DNA of 64,000 nt from Mycobacterium sp. E2733 (GCF_001667585.1 NZ_LZJZ01000092.1:95127-159126), one strand, 5' to 3'; shown: positions 8,328 to 17,152, counted from the stretch's first letter. The notes: generated by a model not told the origin, from the sequence alone. Translations and numbers: made by a program.

Positions 8328-9206
8328 TCACACACCGCGCCAGAGCCGCAGGAAGGCGGCGGTCACCCGGGCGGCGTTGTTCGCCGCGATCCGCTTGTAG
8401 CAGAAGAATTGAAACGGAAAGCCCGGCAGGTGAAGCGGATCGCCCGGGCCATCCGTAATGCCCCGGATGCCCAGGAAGGGGACACCGTGCGCATCGGCGA
8501 CGGCCTGCGCCGCCGCTGTCTCCATGTCCGTCGCATCGAAGGCCGGGTCCGACGTCGCGACGATGTTCAGGTTGCTGATCAGCGCGCTTCTGACCCAGCG
8601 GCCCGCCGCCTGCCGGAAGTTACCGGTATACCGCAGCGACCGATCGGGCGCGCGGCGAGGCTGGCAACCGAAAACGTCGCCGCCGTTCGGGATGCACGGG
8701 AATGCCACGCCGTTGTTGTTGTCCCAACTGCAGCCGTCGCCGCCGACGACGACTCGCGGCCGGCGCCGCAGGTCGATCCTGCGGACGACGCTTTCCAATG
8801 CGACGGAGAGCTTCTCGGCCGCGGCCAGCATGGCGGGATCAACCGGGCGAAACGTCGTGCCGTTATCCAGTGTCCAGCGCGCCGGTACGGCCACGTCCGC
8901 GATGCGGGTGCGTGCCGCCCCGCCCGCAACCCCCGAAAACACCACCGCCCCAATGCCAACGGCGGATCCGCGCGTGAAGCAATCCAAGGCGGCCTCGGTG
9001 GTGTCGGCGGCGTTCACCAAGCCGATGCCGGTCATCGCCACGATCACCTTCTTACCGGCGATCACGCCGAGATAGAAGTGCCGCCGGTCGGCCACGACCA
9101 CCGGATCGGGGTCAAGCGTAGTGTGCGACAGCACCGCGTCGGCTTCGGCCGGTAAGGCGGACAGCACCAACGTGCGCCGTTCACCGCGATCCGCACCGCC
9201 ACCCAT
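8328..9206 (-). CDS. MTAN/PNP-type nucleosidase-phosphorylase fold protein (Rv2293c-like)
   Basis: From ATG 9206 the product has 292 residues; the frame extends to 9389 but that part is antisense to the neighbouring gene and low in family signal. The start TLVLSALPAEADAVL, the GIGLVNAADTTEAAL segment, VVFSGVAGG and the late ATDMETAAAQAVADAHGVPFLGIRGITD (read in pieces) are the layout of nucleoside phosphorylase/hydrolases, with the ME and D residues that bind ribose and base. A Cys-containing insert (near GCSWDNNNG) is unusual. The substrate is unknown. Confidence 0.8.
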   Translation of the reverse strand: MGGGADRGERRTLVLSALPAEADAVLSHTTLDPDPVVVADRRHFYLGVIAGKKVIVAMTGIGLVNAADTTEAALDCFTRGSAVGIGAVVFSGVAGGAARTRIADVAVPARWTLDNGTTFRPVDPAMLAAAEKLSVALESVVRRIDLRRRPRVVVGGDGCSWDNNNGVAFPCIPNGGDVFGCQPRRAPDRSLRYTGNFRQAAGRWVRSALISNLNIVATSDPAFDATDMETAAAQAVADAHGVPFLGIRGITDGPGDPLHLPGFPFQFFCYKRIAANNAARVTAAFLRLWRGV

Positions 9207-9347
9207 CGACCCAGTAAACGCCCCACAACCACGGGCGGGGAGGACTTGGGCACGGCTTTGCGAATTCCGGCCCTTCGCGAGCGGGCCAGCGGCTAGTCTC
9301 AGCGGCGTTGCGGGCAACCCGGGGGCGCGCGACAGAGGAGCACGCTC

Positions 9348-10145
9348 ATGCTCGAAGTGATCGACAGAACGCCGCGCCGTGAATCCCACGAGCCGCCGGT
9401 GCTATTCGTCCACGGCGCGTGGCATGGCGCCTGGTGTTGGGACGAGTATTTCCTGGACTTCTTCGCGGACAAGGGCCATCGTACGTTGGCGCTGAGCCTT
9501 CGCGGTCACGGAAAGAGCCCGGCTCCCAAGTCGATGCGGTTCTGTTCGATCGCGGACTTCGTCGCCGACGTCGCCGCGGTCGCCGACGGCCTTTCCGAAC
9601 GACCGGTGGTAGTCGGACACTCCATGGGCGGCTTCGTCGTCCAGAAATACTTGGAGTCACACGACGCTGCGGCCGCCGTGCTGCTCGCGTCGGTACCCCC
9701 GAACGGAATTCGCGGATTCTTGGCCCGCAGGTTCAGGCGACACCCGTGGTACACCGCCAGCGGCCTGGCCCGGACCAGGTCATTGCGCGGTGTCGGCGGC
9801 ACACCGGAATTGGCCCGCGAAACGTTCTTCTCGCAGTCGCACTCCGAAGCCGACGTGGCGCGCTATGCCGCCGAACTCTGCGAGGAGTACGCCCTGAAGA
9901 TCGCGATCGACATGTTGTGGCTCGACCTGGCCAGACCCCACCTCGTCAGCACCCCGATGTTGGTGTTGGGGGCCGAAGACGATGTGTGCTTCACCCCACG
10001 GGAAGTCCGTGCGACCGCGGCCGCCTACCACACCGAAGCGGAAATCTTCCCTAAGATGAGCCACGACATGATGCTCGACCCTGGGTGGCGCGCCGTCGCC
10101 GAAAGAATCCACGCGTGGCTCCAAACGTGTGTGCCCACACGGTGA
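9348..10145 (+). CDS. Alpha/beta hydrolase
   Basis: The 265-residue protein starts with GAGGAG upstream. HGAWHGAWCW holds the oxyanion region, GHSMGG near residue 90 the nucleophile serine, GAEDDVCF the acid, and MSHDMM the histidine, so a complete triad is visible. The fold is that of serine esterases/lipases and C-C hydrolases. It is the first gene of a four-gene unit in which every following gene starts within eight bases of, or overlaps, the previous stop. That context suggests degradation of a cyclic or ester substrate. Confidence 0.85.
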   Translation: MLEVIDRTPRRESHEPPVLFVHGAWHGAWCWDEYFLDFFADKGHRTLALSLRGHGKSPAPKSMRFCSIADFVADVAAVADGLSERPVVVGHSMGGFVVQKYLESHDAAAAVLLASVPPNGIRGFLARRFRRHPWYTASGLARTRSLRGVGGTPELARETFFSQSHSEADVARYAAELCEEYALKIAIDMLWLDLARPHLVSTPMLVLGAEDDVCFTPREVRATAAAYHTEAEIFPKMSHDMMLDPGWRAVAERIHAWLQTCVPTR

Positions 10146-10152
10146 CTGCGTA

Positions 10153-10935
10153 ATGGCCGGCCGGCTTGACGGCAAGGTCGCGATCATCACCGGGGCGAGC
10201 ACCGGCCTGGGGCCCGTGCTGGGCTCGCTGTTCGTCCGGGAGGGCGCCAAGGTGCTGTTGGCCGCCCGACGCGAAGAGCTGGTTCGCGAGGCCGCCCACG
10301 CGGCCGGTCCAGGAGCCATCGCGATGCGCGCGGATGTCACCGACGAACATGACGTCGCGGCCATGGTGGCGCGAGCCGTCGCCGAATTCGGCCAGGTCGA
10401 CATCCTGTGCAACAACGCCGCCTCGCCCGGCCGGGACCGCTGGATCTGGGAGCAGACCCTGGACAACTGGAACGCCACGATCGCCATCGACGTCACCGCG
10501 GCGATGCTGTGCACCCGGGAAGTGCTCAACCAGTCGATGATGGCGCGCCGTCGCGGTGTCATCCTCAACTTCTCCTCCACGGCAGGCTATTCCGGCATCG
10601 TCCGCAAGAGCCACTACGTCACCGCCAAGGCGTCCCTTCGGGCGTTCACCAAGACCGTCGCGCTCGAGGTCGGCCCCTACGGCATCCGGTGCAATTGCAT
10701 CGTGCCCGGCGCCATCGACACCGAGCTGTGGCGGCAATGGGTGCAACGCACGGCCGACGAGCGCGGAGTCGACTTCGCCACCCAGCGCGATAAAGCCGTC
10801 AAAGGCGTTGCCTTACAGGATATCTCCACACCCGAAGATGTCGCCAATTTGGCGTTGTTCCTGGCCAGCGACGAAAGCCGAACCATCACCGGCCAATCGA
10901 TCCCCGTCGACGCCGGAGGGTACATGCAGGGATGA
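10153..10935 (+). CDS. Short-chain dehydrogenase/reductase (SDR)
   Basis: From ATG 10153 the product has 260 residues; a GTG at 10129 would overlap the hydrolase. TGASTGLG near residue 14 binds NAD(P), NNAAS is the structural Asn motif, and the Ser plus YVTAK give the catalytic Ser-Tyr-Lys. PVDAGG near the end is typical of classical SDRs. It oxidises or reduces an alcohol/ketone, substrate unknown. Its stop overlaps the next start (ATGA). Confidence 0.88.
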   Translation: MAGRLDGKVAIITGASTGLGPVLGSLFVREGAKVLLAARREELVREAAHAAGPGAIAMRADVTDEHDVAAMVARAVAEFGQVDILCNNAASPGRDRWIWEQTLDNWNATIAIDVTAAMLCTREVLNQSMMARRRGVILNFSSTAGYSGIVRKSHYVTAKASLRAFTKTVALEVGPYGIRCNCIVPGAIDTELWRQWVQRTADERGVDFATQRDKAVKGVALQDISTPEDVANLALFLASDESRTITGQSIPVDAGGYMQG

Positions 10936-11804
10936 GCGCCCCACGACTCTCGGTGGCCACACCGGTGGTGACGATGTTTCCGAAGACCAGCGGCGAGTGG
11001 GAGAAACACGCTTCCATCGAGGACCTGGCGCGGATCGCCGAAGCCGCGGATCGGCTCGGCTACCACCACCTGACCTGCAGCGAACACATCGCGCTGCCCG
11101 CGGCCGAGACCCACCGCCGCGGCGCCCGCTATTGGGATCCGCTGGCCACCTTCGGCTACCTGGCCGCACGCACCCAACGAATTCGGTTCGCCACCAATGT
11201 CCTGGTGCTCGGATATCACCATCCGCTCGAGATCGCCAAGCGCTACGGCACGCTGGACAAGGTCAGCGGCGGCCGGCTCATCCTCGGCGTCGGCGTCGGC
11301 AGCCTCAAAGACGAATTCGAGCTCATCGGCGCACCCTTCGACGACCGCGGACCGCGGGGCGATGACGCCGTCAAAGCGCTGCGCGCCTCGCTGTCCGTGC
11401 CGGAACCCGCCTACCGGGGCCCCTTCTACTCGTTCGACGGCATGGTCGTCGATCCGTGCGCGGTGCAGGAGCGTGTCCCGATCTGGATCGGGGGCCGCAC
11501 GCTGCGGTCGCTGCGCCGCGCCGCGACCCTGGCCGACGGCTGGGCACCCTTCAACGTGGACCTACCGCAGGCGCGAGAGTGGTTGAGCCGCTTCGACCTT
11601 GGATCCGGGTTCGAGGTCGTCCTGCCACCACCGGCGGCGCTGGACCCGATCAATGAGCCGGAGCGGACCCGTGACGCCGTCGGCGAGGCCGCCGCGCACG
11701 GCGCCACCATCGTGCCCGCCGTCTTCCGCCACACATCGCTGCAGCATTACCTGGACAGTCTGCAGGCGCTCGCCGAGCTGTACTCCCCCGGCGGCGACGC
11801 GTGA
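10932..11804 (+). CDS. LLM-class F420-dependent oxidoreductase
   Basis: The 290-residue protein shows the luciferase-like TIM-barrel pattern: AADRLGYHHLTCSEHIALP, RTQRIRFATNVLVLGYHHP, LDKVSGGRLILGVGVG and VPIWIGGRT. These mark mycobacterial F420-dependent members (TIGR03619-like). The cofactor would be F420H2 or FMN; F420 is likelier in Mycobacterium. It overlaps the SDR by ATGA and the next gene by GTGA, so translation of the three is coupled. Confidence 0.86.
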   Translation: MSAPRLSVATPVVTMFPKTSGEWEKHASIEDLARIAEAADRLGYHHLTCSEHIALPAAETHRRGARYWDPLATFGYLAARTQRIRFATNVLVLGYHHPLEIAKRYGTLDKVSGGRLILGVGVGSLKDEFELIGAPFDDRGPRGDDAVKALRASLSVPEPAYRGPFYSFDGMVVDPCAVQERVPIWIGGRTLRSLRRAATLADGWAPFNVDLPQAREWLSRFDLGSGFEVVLPPPAALDPINEPERTRDAVGEAAAHGATIVPAVFRHTSLQHYLDSLQALAELYSPGGDA

Positions 11805-12535
11805 TCCGGGTCAGGGCAGGCATCTTCAGCCTCACCGCCGCCGCGCCGGCCGACGACGACGGCAGCTACCTGCGTTGGCACCTGCTGGATCACATGCCGG
11901 AGCAGTATCAGTTACCGGGCATCGTGCACGGGCTGCGCTGGATCGCCGACGGCGACTATGCCCAGCACCGCATTGCGGCCCACGGCCCGCTGGGCGAGAT
12001 CGGCAACGCGGTGCACTATCTGGTGAGCGACCCCGTCGAGGAGACCTTCGACGACTTCGTAGCGCTGGGCCGCGCTCTGCGCGAGAACGGTAGGTTTCCC
12101 GTCGTCCGGTCGTCTTTGCAGGTGGCCGGCCTGCGCTTGCTGCAGTGGCAATCCGCGCCGCACGCCCTCGTCTCCGCCGAGGTGGTGCCGTTCCGGCCGC
12201 ACCGCGGCATCGTGCTGATTGTCGAAGAACCCGTTGACGGACGCCGCCCGGACGAGTGGCTGCAGTGGTTGCATGCCGAACACCACGCGGCGCTGCTCGC
12301 GGTGCCGGGAACGGCCGGCGCCTGGACATTCGGCTCCAGCGCCGGCTGGAGCCACCTACCGCGGGGCTGGCGAACGGACCACCAATACATCACCGTCGTC
12401 TACCTCGACGGCGACCCGCTGGCCACGACCGCCGCCCTGGCCCCGGTCATCGAAGAGCGCTGGCGATCGCACGCGGTGCGGCCCGTATTCGCCGGACCGC
12501 TGCGCAGCATGATCAGTTGGGAAGCCTGGCGGTAA
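11801..12535 (+). CDS. Conserved hypothetical protein, last gene of catabolic operon
   Basis: The 244-residue protein begins at GTG 11801 inside the stop of the LLM gene. Two halves look alike: an early RWHLLDHMPEQY/VHGLRW segment and a later WLQWLHAEHHAALLAVPG/AWTFGSS segment, each followed by a hydrophobic strand. This suggests two fused dimeric alpha-beta-barrel (EthD-like) modules, which is my inference. The operon context points to a role in the same degradation route as the hydrolase, SDR and LLM enzyme. Confidence 0.7.
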   Translation: MIRVRAGIFSLTAAAPADDDGSYLRWHLLDHMPEQYQLPGIVHGLRWIADGDYAQHRIAAHGPLGEIGNAVHYLVSDPVEETFDDFVALGRALRENGRFPVVRSSLQVAGLRLLQWQSAPHALVSAEVVPFRPHRGIVLIVEEPVDGRRPDEWLQWLHAEHHAALLAVPGTAGAWTFGSSAGWSHLPRGWRTDHQYITVVYLDGDPLATTAALAPVIEERWRSHAVRPVFAGPLRSMISWEAWR

Positions 12536-12618
12536 ACCCGGCGGTTGACTGGTCGCCAGAGAAATGAGACGTTCCCGAAACGAATGGGACCTATAGTCCT
12601 TGCTGGCGAGGAGGTGAG

Positions 12619-13113
12619 ATGACGAATCGGTATGCCCTCGCGGCCGCCGGGATCGTGCTGGCGGCCGGTCTTTCCAGCTGTTCCGGCAAGAGTGGCCAGC
12701 CGGCGTCCACCTCGAGTTCGAGTCCGGTTGCCGTGACCACAACCGTGATGATCGACGGGAACAAACACACCATGACAGCGCGGGTCGAATGCGGCAGTTC
12801 GGCGGCGCAACCGAACGCGTCGCCCCCGGAATCGGGTGACTTGACCACCCGCATCAGCGTGCACGACGATACGGCGTCGGTATCGCTGGCAGTGTCGGAC
12901 GAGAACCCGCCCACGGTCGACGGATTCGCAATTTCCCTCACGCTGGCCAACGGTCAGTACCTGCTCCCCTATCAAGCCACCAATTCGGCAACCCAGGTCC
13001 AAGCGACCAAGCAGGGCAAGAGTTACACCGTGACCGGGACTGGTCAGGCGTCAACCCCTGGCCAAAGCGGCACGCGCGCGGTGACTTTCGGGGTGCACGT
13101 CACCTGCCCGTGA
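12619..13113 (+). CDS. LpqH-family (19 kDa antigen-like) lipoprotein
   Basis: The 164-residue protein starts 8 bases after GAGGTGAG. A signal peptide ends in the lipobox LSSC, followed by a Ser/Thr-rich linker. The C-terminal part matches the layout of mycobacterial 19 kDa lipoproteins: a VMIDGNKHTMTARVEC strand pair, SDENPPTVDGF, a GKSYTVTGTG turn and a final HVTC, giving the conserved Cys pair. It would be anchored at the cell envelope. TATAGT at 12592-12597 is a candidate -10 element. LppO (Rv2290) is a possible counterpart by position but I cannot confirm this. Confidence 0.82.
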   Translation: MTNRYALAAAGIVLAAGLSSCSGKSGQPASTSSSSPVAVTTTVMIDGNKHTMTARVECGSSAAQPNASPPESGDLTTRISVHDDTASVSLAVSDENPPTVDGFAISLTLANGQYLLPYQATNSATQVQATKQGKSYTVTGTGQASTPGQSGTRAVTFGVHVTCP

Positions 13114-13114
13114 G

Positions 13115-13885
13115 TCAGCGCAGAATGGTACCGCCGTCGATGTTGATGACTTGGCCGTTGATCCAGGCGCCCTCCTCGGAGCATAGAAACGCGACCAGTG
13201 CCGCGATGTCCTCGGGATCCCCGACGCGTGTTCCGCGGATGCGTTTCAGCGCGCCGGCTTGAAGTTCCGGCCATTGCGGCGCGGAGCGGATGGCGTCGGT
13301 CGCGGTGAATCCCGGCGCGACGGCGTTGCACCGGATTCCTTCCTTTCCCCACCGGGACGCGACATGCCTTGTAAGCGCGCCGATTCCGGCCTTTGCGGTG
13401 GCGTAGGCCGGTCGCGCAGGCTCACCCTGGAAGGCCGCCGCCGAGGACATGTTGACGATGACCCCGCCTCCGCGGCTCAGTATTTTCGGGATGGCGTACT
13501 TCATGGCGGCGAGGTAACCCCTGAGGTTCACCGCCATCACGCGATCCCAGGTGTCGAAGTCGATGTCCACCACATCGGTGTCGACACGTATGGTGCCCAT
13601 GTCCGCACCGACGTTGAACATCAGATCGACTCCGCCGTACGTGGTGTCGGCCGCATCGATGAGAGCGGCAACCGATCCAGGATCTGACAGATCAAAGGCG
13701 ACGTGCGCCGCTGTGCCGCCCGCAGCCACGATGCGCGCGGCCGTCTGCTGCGCGGCGTCGGCGGCGATGTCACCGACGACCACCCGGCAGCCTTCCTCGC
13801 CGAGCCGAGCTGCCGTCGCTGCACCGATGCCCGTGGCACCGCCGACCACGACCGCCACCTTGTCGGCCAGACCGCGCAGGCCCAT
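13115..13885 (-). CDS. SDR family oxidoreductase
   Basis: The 256-residue classical SDR has GGATGIGAATA for the cofactor, a DLSDPGS segment, NMSSAAA, the catalytic YATAK and INIDGGTIL at the end. The usual NNAG motif reads NVGAD, a common variant in 3-hydroxyacyl or hydroxysteroid dehydrogenases. It is divergent from the hydrolase at 13968, with a palindrome in the 82-bp gap, so the pair may be co-regulated. Confidence 0.87.
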   Translation of the reverse strand: MGLRGLADKVAVVVGGATGIGAATAARLGEEGCRVVVGDIAADAAQQTAARIVAAGGTAAHVAFDLSDPGSVAALIDAADTTYGGVDLMFNVGADMGTIRVDTDVVDIDFDTWDRVMAVNLRGYLAAMKYAIPKILSRGGGVIVNMSSAAAFQGEPARPAYATAKAGIGALTRHVASRWGKEGIRCNAVAPGFTATDAIRSAPQWPELQAGALKRIRGTRVGDPEDIAALVAFLCSEEGAWINGQVINIDGGTILR

Positions 13886-13914
13886 GACCGCCTCCCTAAG
13901 GGGTGTTGACTGGA

Positions 13915-13932
13915 CCTCTACAGTTCTAGAGG
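13915..13932. promoter_or_regulatory. Palindromic operator-like site
   Basis: CCTCTA (13915-13920) and TAGAGG (13927-13932) are perfect 6-bp arms around CAGTTC. The site is central in the short gap between the divergent SDR and hydrolase genes, where a repressor could control both. No regulator gene is adjacent. Confidence 0.45.
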
Positions 13933-13967
13933 GTTGCGGCCGAGAAGGAAACCTCGAGGGAAGGCCC

Positions 13968-14993
13968 GTGGTTGTCTACCGCGACCGCCTCTGCGATGCT
14001 GGCAGCTTGGACATCTTCGCGGAGTGGCAAACCGGCGGCACTGAACTGCGTTGGCGGTCAACGGCCGCCGCCAACGATGCGCGCGAAGTCGCGGTCTTCA
14101 GTCGCCGCTGCGGCACCCCCGGCGCCCCCGCCTTGGTGCTCGTGCACGGCTTCCCGACGTCGAGCATCGACTACTACCCCCTCACGGGTGATCTGGGTTC
14201 CGAGTTCGACATCTACCTGCTGGACTTCCCGGGTTACGGGCTGTCCGACAAACCGGCCGAGCCGTACGTCTATTCGCTCTACGACGACGCGCGTCTGCTC
14301 GTCTACGCGATCACCCAGGTGTGGAATCTGACCGAATACCGCATGCTCACCCACGACCGCGGCAGCAGCGTCGGCATGATCGCGCTGGAGATGCTGGCTG
14401 CCCTCGATCCGCCGGTCGTGCCCGTCGACCTGATCGTGACGAACGCCAACATCTACTTGCCGCTGTCCAACCTCACCTCGTTCCAGACCGCGCTGCTCGA
14501 CCCCGCGACCGCTCGGCCCACCGCGGCGGCAACTACGCCGGAGATGCTGGCCGCGGGCCTGGGCGCCAGCACGTTCATGCCGCGGCGAACGCTCGACGAC
14601 CCGGAGATCGCCGCGTTGGCGAAGTGCTTCGCCCACAACGATGGAATCCGCGTGCTCCCCGACACCATTCAATACCTTCACGAGCGTGCCGCGGACGAAA
14701 CGGGTTGGCTGGAAGCGCTTTCCAAGAGACCCGTCAACACCACTGTGGTGTGGGGGCTGCACGACAGCGTCGCGCCGCTACGCGTCCCCAACCATGTGTG
14801 GCAGACGTATCTGAAGACCAAGCCCGGCCGCAACCGCTACTGGGTGGTGCCCGGCGCCGACCACTATCTGCAATGCGACGCCCCCGGGCAGCTAGCCGAG
14901 ATCGTTCGTCTCACCGCCCAGGGCGGGGACATTCCGCTGCAGACGCTCGGCAACCAGCCCGACGGCGCGGTGCTGGTGGACCAAAGCGCCTAG
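13968..14993 (+). CDS. Alpha/beta hydrolase, haloalkane dehalogenase/epoxide hydrolase type
   Basis: GTG 13968 was chosen because AGGGAAGG lies just upstream and the longer frame would run into the divergent gene; it gives 341 residues. HGFPTSS holds the oxyanion loop, FPGYGLSDKP is typical of this branch, and the nucleophile elbow reads THDRGSSVG, so Asp rather than Ser is the likely nucleophile. WGLHDSVAP supplies the acid region and GADHYLQ the histidine. This fits epoxide hydrolases and dehalogenases, substrate unknown. Confidence 0.82.
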   Translation: MVVYRDRLCDAGSLDIFAEWQTGGTELRWRSTAAANDAREVAVFSRRCGTPGAPALVLVHGFPTSSIDYYPLTGDLGSEFDIYLLDFPGYGLSDKPAEPYVYSLYDDARLLVYAITQVWNLTEYRMLTHDRGSSVGMIALEMLAALDPPVVPVDLIVTNANIYLPLSNLTSFQTALLDPATARPTAAATTPEMLAAGLGASTFMPRRTLDDPEIAALAKCFAHNDGIRVLPDTIQYLHERAADETGWLEALSKRPVNTTVVWGLHDSVAPLRVPNHVWQTYLKTKPGRNRYWVVPGADHYLQCDAPGQLAEIVRLTAQGGDIPLQTLGNQPDGAVLVDQSA

Positions 14994-15004
14994 TCTCGTC
15001 GCGC

Positions 15005-15026
15005 GTGAAGCTACAGCTAGCTTCAC
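15005..15026. terminator. Hairpin between convergent genes
   Basis: GTGAAGCTA and TAGCTTCAC are perfect 9-bp arms with a CAGC loop, 11 bases after the hydrolase stop and before the convergent P450 stop. Three copies of CACACTCG follow immediately (15024, 15034 and 15044). No T-run is present, as is common in mycobacteria. Confidence 0.6.
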
Positions 15027-15064
15027 ACTCGGCACACTCGCCGCACACTCGAGCCGAGCGCGCC

Positions 15065-16273
15065 TCAGCCGGTGACGACGGGCAGGCGCGCCCACCCGCG
15101 CACGCTCGCGGTGTGCGCGCGCTGGGCGTTGGCGTAGTCGACTTCCCAGTCGGGCCAGCGCTTGAGCACCTCTTCGAGGGCCACGCGACCTTCCATCCGG
15201 GCCAGCGCGGAGCCCAGGCAGAAGTGCAGCCCCTGCCCGAAACTCAGGTGGGCGCCGCCGCGGTGGATGTCGTAGCGGTCCGGATCGGTGAAGTGCCGAT
15301 CATCCCGGTTGGCAGAACCGTTGAGCAGCAACATGTATGAGCCCTCGGGCACCACCCGGCCGTACAGCTCGGCGTCCTGGGCCACGTACCGGGCCTGCAC
15401 CGGCGAGGGCGGCTCGTAGCGGAGCGTCTCCTCGACCGCGCCGGGGATCAGGGACGGGTCGGCGACCAATTCGCGGCGCTGATCCGGGTGATCAGACAGC
15501 AGCTGCCCCATGAAGCCGATCAGCCGGGCCGTGGTCTCGTTGCCGGCGCCGGCGATCATGGCCGTGTAGGCCAGCACCTCGGTCCGCGACAAGGGCCGTC
15601 GGGTGCCGTCGCGTTCCTCGATCTCGGCCCGCAGGAGGTCGGTCATCAAGTCATCGGACGGGTGATCGGCCCGCCATTCGATGTACTCGGCGAACACCAC
15701 GATGCTTTCCTCGAACAGCTTCGCATTGACCGCAGCGGGGTCGCGCTCCTCGGACAACTCGATGTAAGCCCCGCCGCGATCGCGGATCTTGGCCTGATCC
15801 TGCTCGGGAATGCCCAACAGGTAACCGATGGTCCGCATCGGCATCATCGCCCCGAGGTCGGCGATGAAATCGAAGCTGCCCGCCCCGATCAGCGGGTCCA
15901 GCTCCCGAACACAGAAGGCGCGCACCAGGTCCTCCACGGCCAGCATGCGGCGTGGCGTGAAGACCCGGGACAGCAGGCGGCGGTGCAGGTCGTGCAGCGG
16001 CGGGTCCTCGAACAGCAGAATGCCCGGCGGCACTTCGATATTGGCGAACAAGATGTCGGCCGTGGTGCCGCGGCCGGACCGGTAGATCTGCCAGTTCGGC
16101 AGTTCGCGCGCCACGTCGTCGTACCGGCTCAGCGCGAAGAAGTTGTATTTGTCGTTGTAGTACAGCGGCGCTTCCTCACGCATGCGCTTCCACACCGGGT
16201 ACGGGTTGTCGTCGATGTCGGAGTCGAACGGGTCGTAGTACAAGTCGATCGTGCTGGCGCCCGCCTCGTCCAT
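15065..16273 (-). CDS. Cytochrome P450
   Basis: The 402-residue protein has the P450 hallmarks in order: oxygen-binding I-helix AGAGNETT near residue 243, ExxR in EETLRYEPP near 283, and the haem ligand loop SFGQGLHFCLG near 347 with the axial cysteine. It is a soluble bacterial P450 needing a ferredoxin partner, and no ferredoxin gene is adjacent. It follows the TetR gene by 19 bases on the same strand, so the two form an operon under that repressor. The substrate is unknown; nearby LLM, AveC-like and DapB-like genes suggest lipid or xenobiotic metabolism. Confidence 0.93.
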   Translation of the reverse strand: MDEAGASTIDLYYDPFDSDIDDNPYPVWKRMREEAPLYYNDKYNFFALSRYDDVARELPNWQIYRSGRGTTADILFANIEVPPGILLFEDPPLHDLHRRLLSRVFTPRRMLAVEDLVRAFCVRELDPLIGAGSFDFIADLGAMMPMRTIGYLLGIPEQDQAKIRDRGGAYIELSEERDPAAVNAKLFEESIVVFAEYIEWRADHPSDDLMTDLLRAEIEERDGTRRPLSRTEVLAYTAMIAGAGNETTARLIGFMGQLLSDHPDQRRELVADPSLIPGAVEETLRYEPPSPVQARYVAQDAELYGRVVPEGSYMLLLNGSANRDDRHFTDPDRYDIHRGGAHLSFGQGLHFCLGSALARMEGRVALEEVLKRWPDWEVDYANAQRAHTASVRGWARLPVVTG

Positions 16274-16292
16274 GGTCAGTCAGTCCCTTCGC

Positions 16293-16958
16293 TCAATCGT
16301 TTCGGTGTAGGAAGCCGTGCAGGATCGCCTGGGTGAGTTCTTCGACGATCACCTCTCGAGATGGCGGCTTGGCGCCGAAGTAGGTGGAGCGCAACGCGGC
16401 CATGCCGGCGATCATCGCCACCGTCGAGTGCGCGGGCAGGTCGGGATGATCCGACCGCAGACCCCGCAGGTGCATGCCCTCCGCGCTGATCTCACCGAGC
16501 GCCGTGATCGCCTGCCTGATCTCGGCGATGCCGGCGTCTGCCTTCTCCTCCTCGCTCAGCGCCTCGGACGCCATCAGCGTCAGCAGCAGACCCTGGTGTT
16601 CGACGAACACGTCGTAGAGCTGTCCGACGAAGTGCCGGGCCAGCTCTTGCTCGTCGGTCTCCTCGGGGACCACCGATTGCCAGGTCTGGCCGAACTCGTC
16701 GACGAAGTCGGTGAACGGCTGAACGAGCGCCTCGCGGAACAGCGCCGCCTTCGAACCGAAGTGCCGAAACAACAGATGCTCGGTAACGCCTGCGGCCTGG
16801 GCGATTTCACGCGTCGTCGTGCTGCGGTAGTCCTGTCGGGCGAAGCGGGCCCGGGCGCTGTCGAGCAGCAGCTTGCGCGGAGCGCCACGCGGGCGACGGT
16901 TCGCCGGGGCCGGCGCTTCCGCCGCGCCGAGCTTCGTCCTGGGTGGCCGCTGGGGCAC
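16293..16958 (-). CDS. TetR family transcriptional regulator
   Basis: GTG 16958 (221 residues) was preferred over the longer GTG at 17006 because GAGGAG lies seven bases before it and the longer start lies inside the palindromic operator. The helix-turn-helix is clear: RKLLLDSARARFARQ, TTTREIAQAAGVTEHLLFRHFGSKAALF read in sequence. The C-terminal half is helical and ligand-binding. It precedes the P450 gene and is divergent from the microprotein/AveC-like pair, the likely targets. Confidence 0.88.
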   Translation of the reverse strand: MPQRPPRTKLGAAEAPAPANRRPRGAPRKLLLDSARARFARQDYRSTTTREIAQAAGVTEHLLFRHFGSKAALFREALVQPFTDFVDEFGQTWQSVVPEETDEQELARHFVGQLYDVFVEHQGLLLTLMASEALSEEEKADAGIAEIRQAITALGEISAEGMHLRGLRSDHPDLPAHSTVAMIAGMAALRSTYFGAKPPSREVIVEELTQAILHGFLHRND

Positions 16959-16994
16959 AGTCTCGCTCCTCGCCCGATTGTTGACTGTCTTTAG

Positions 16995-17010
16995 GATAGT
17001 GTGCACTATC
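16995..17010. promoter_or_regulatory. Perfect palindrome, probable TetR operator
   Basis: GATAGTG and CACTATC are perfect 7-bp arms around TG, 37 bases upstream of the chosen TetR start and 31 bases upstream of the divergent 36-aa gene. The same half-site GATAGTG recurs at 19117-19123 before the DapB-like gene, followed there by a degenerate second arm. Confidence 0.65.
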
Positions 17011-17041
17011 TAATGAGTCGAGCGTTGGAAGGGTTGCAACC

Positions 17042-17152
17042 GTGGGCGCCGTCATCATGCTGGGCACGTTGTTCGGGCTGATCGTCCTGATATTCGGGCT
17101 GGTGCTGCGCTTTGACCCGCAGGCACGCCGGACTCAAGGCCACGACCGGTGA
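17042..17152 (+). CDS. 36-aa single-helix membrane microprotein
   Basis: GTG 17042 is preceded by GGAAGGG and opens a 36-residue frame: a hydrophobic helix (VIMLGTLFGLIVLIFGLVL) and a basic tail. Its TGA overlaps the GTG of the AveC-like gene (GTGA), a typical translational coupling. It probably sits in the membrane beside that protein. I do not know a named family. Confidence 0.62.
   Translation: MGAVIMLGTLFGLIVLIFGLVLRFDPQARRTQGHDR

Noticed and set aside
13551..13967. Upstream extension of the hydrolase frame
   Set aside because: It is antisense to the SDR gene; AGGGAAGG before GTG 13968 marks the start.
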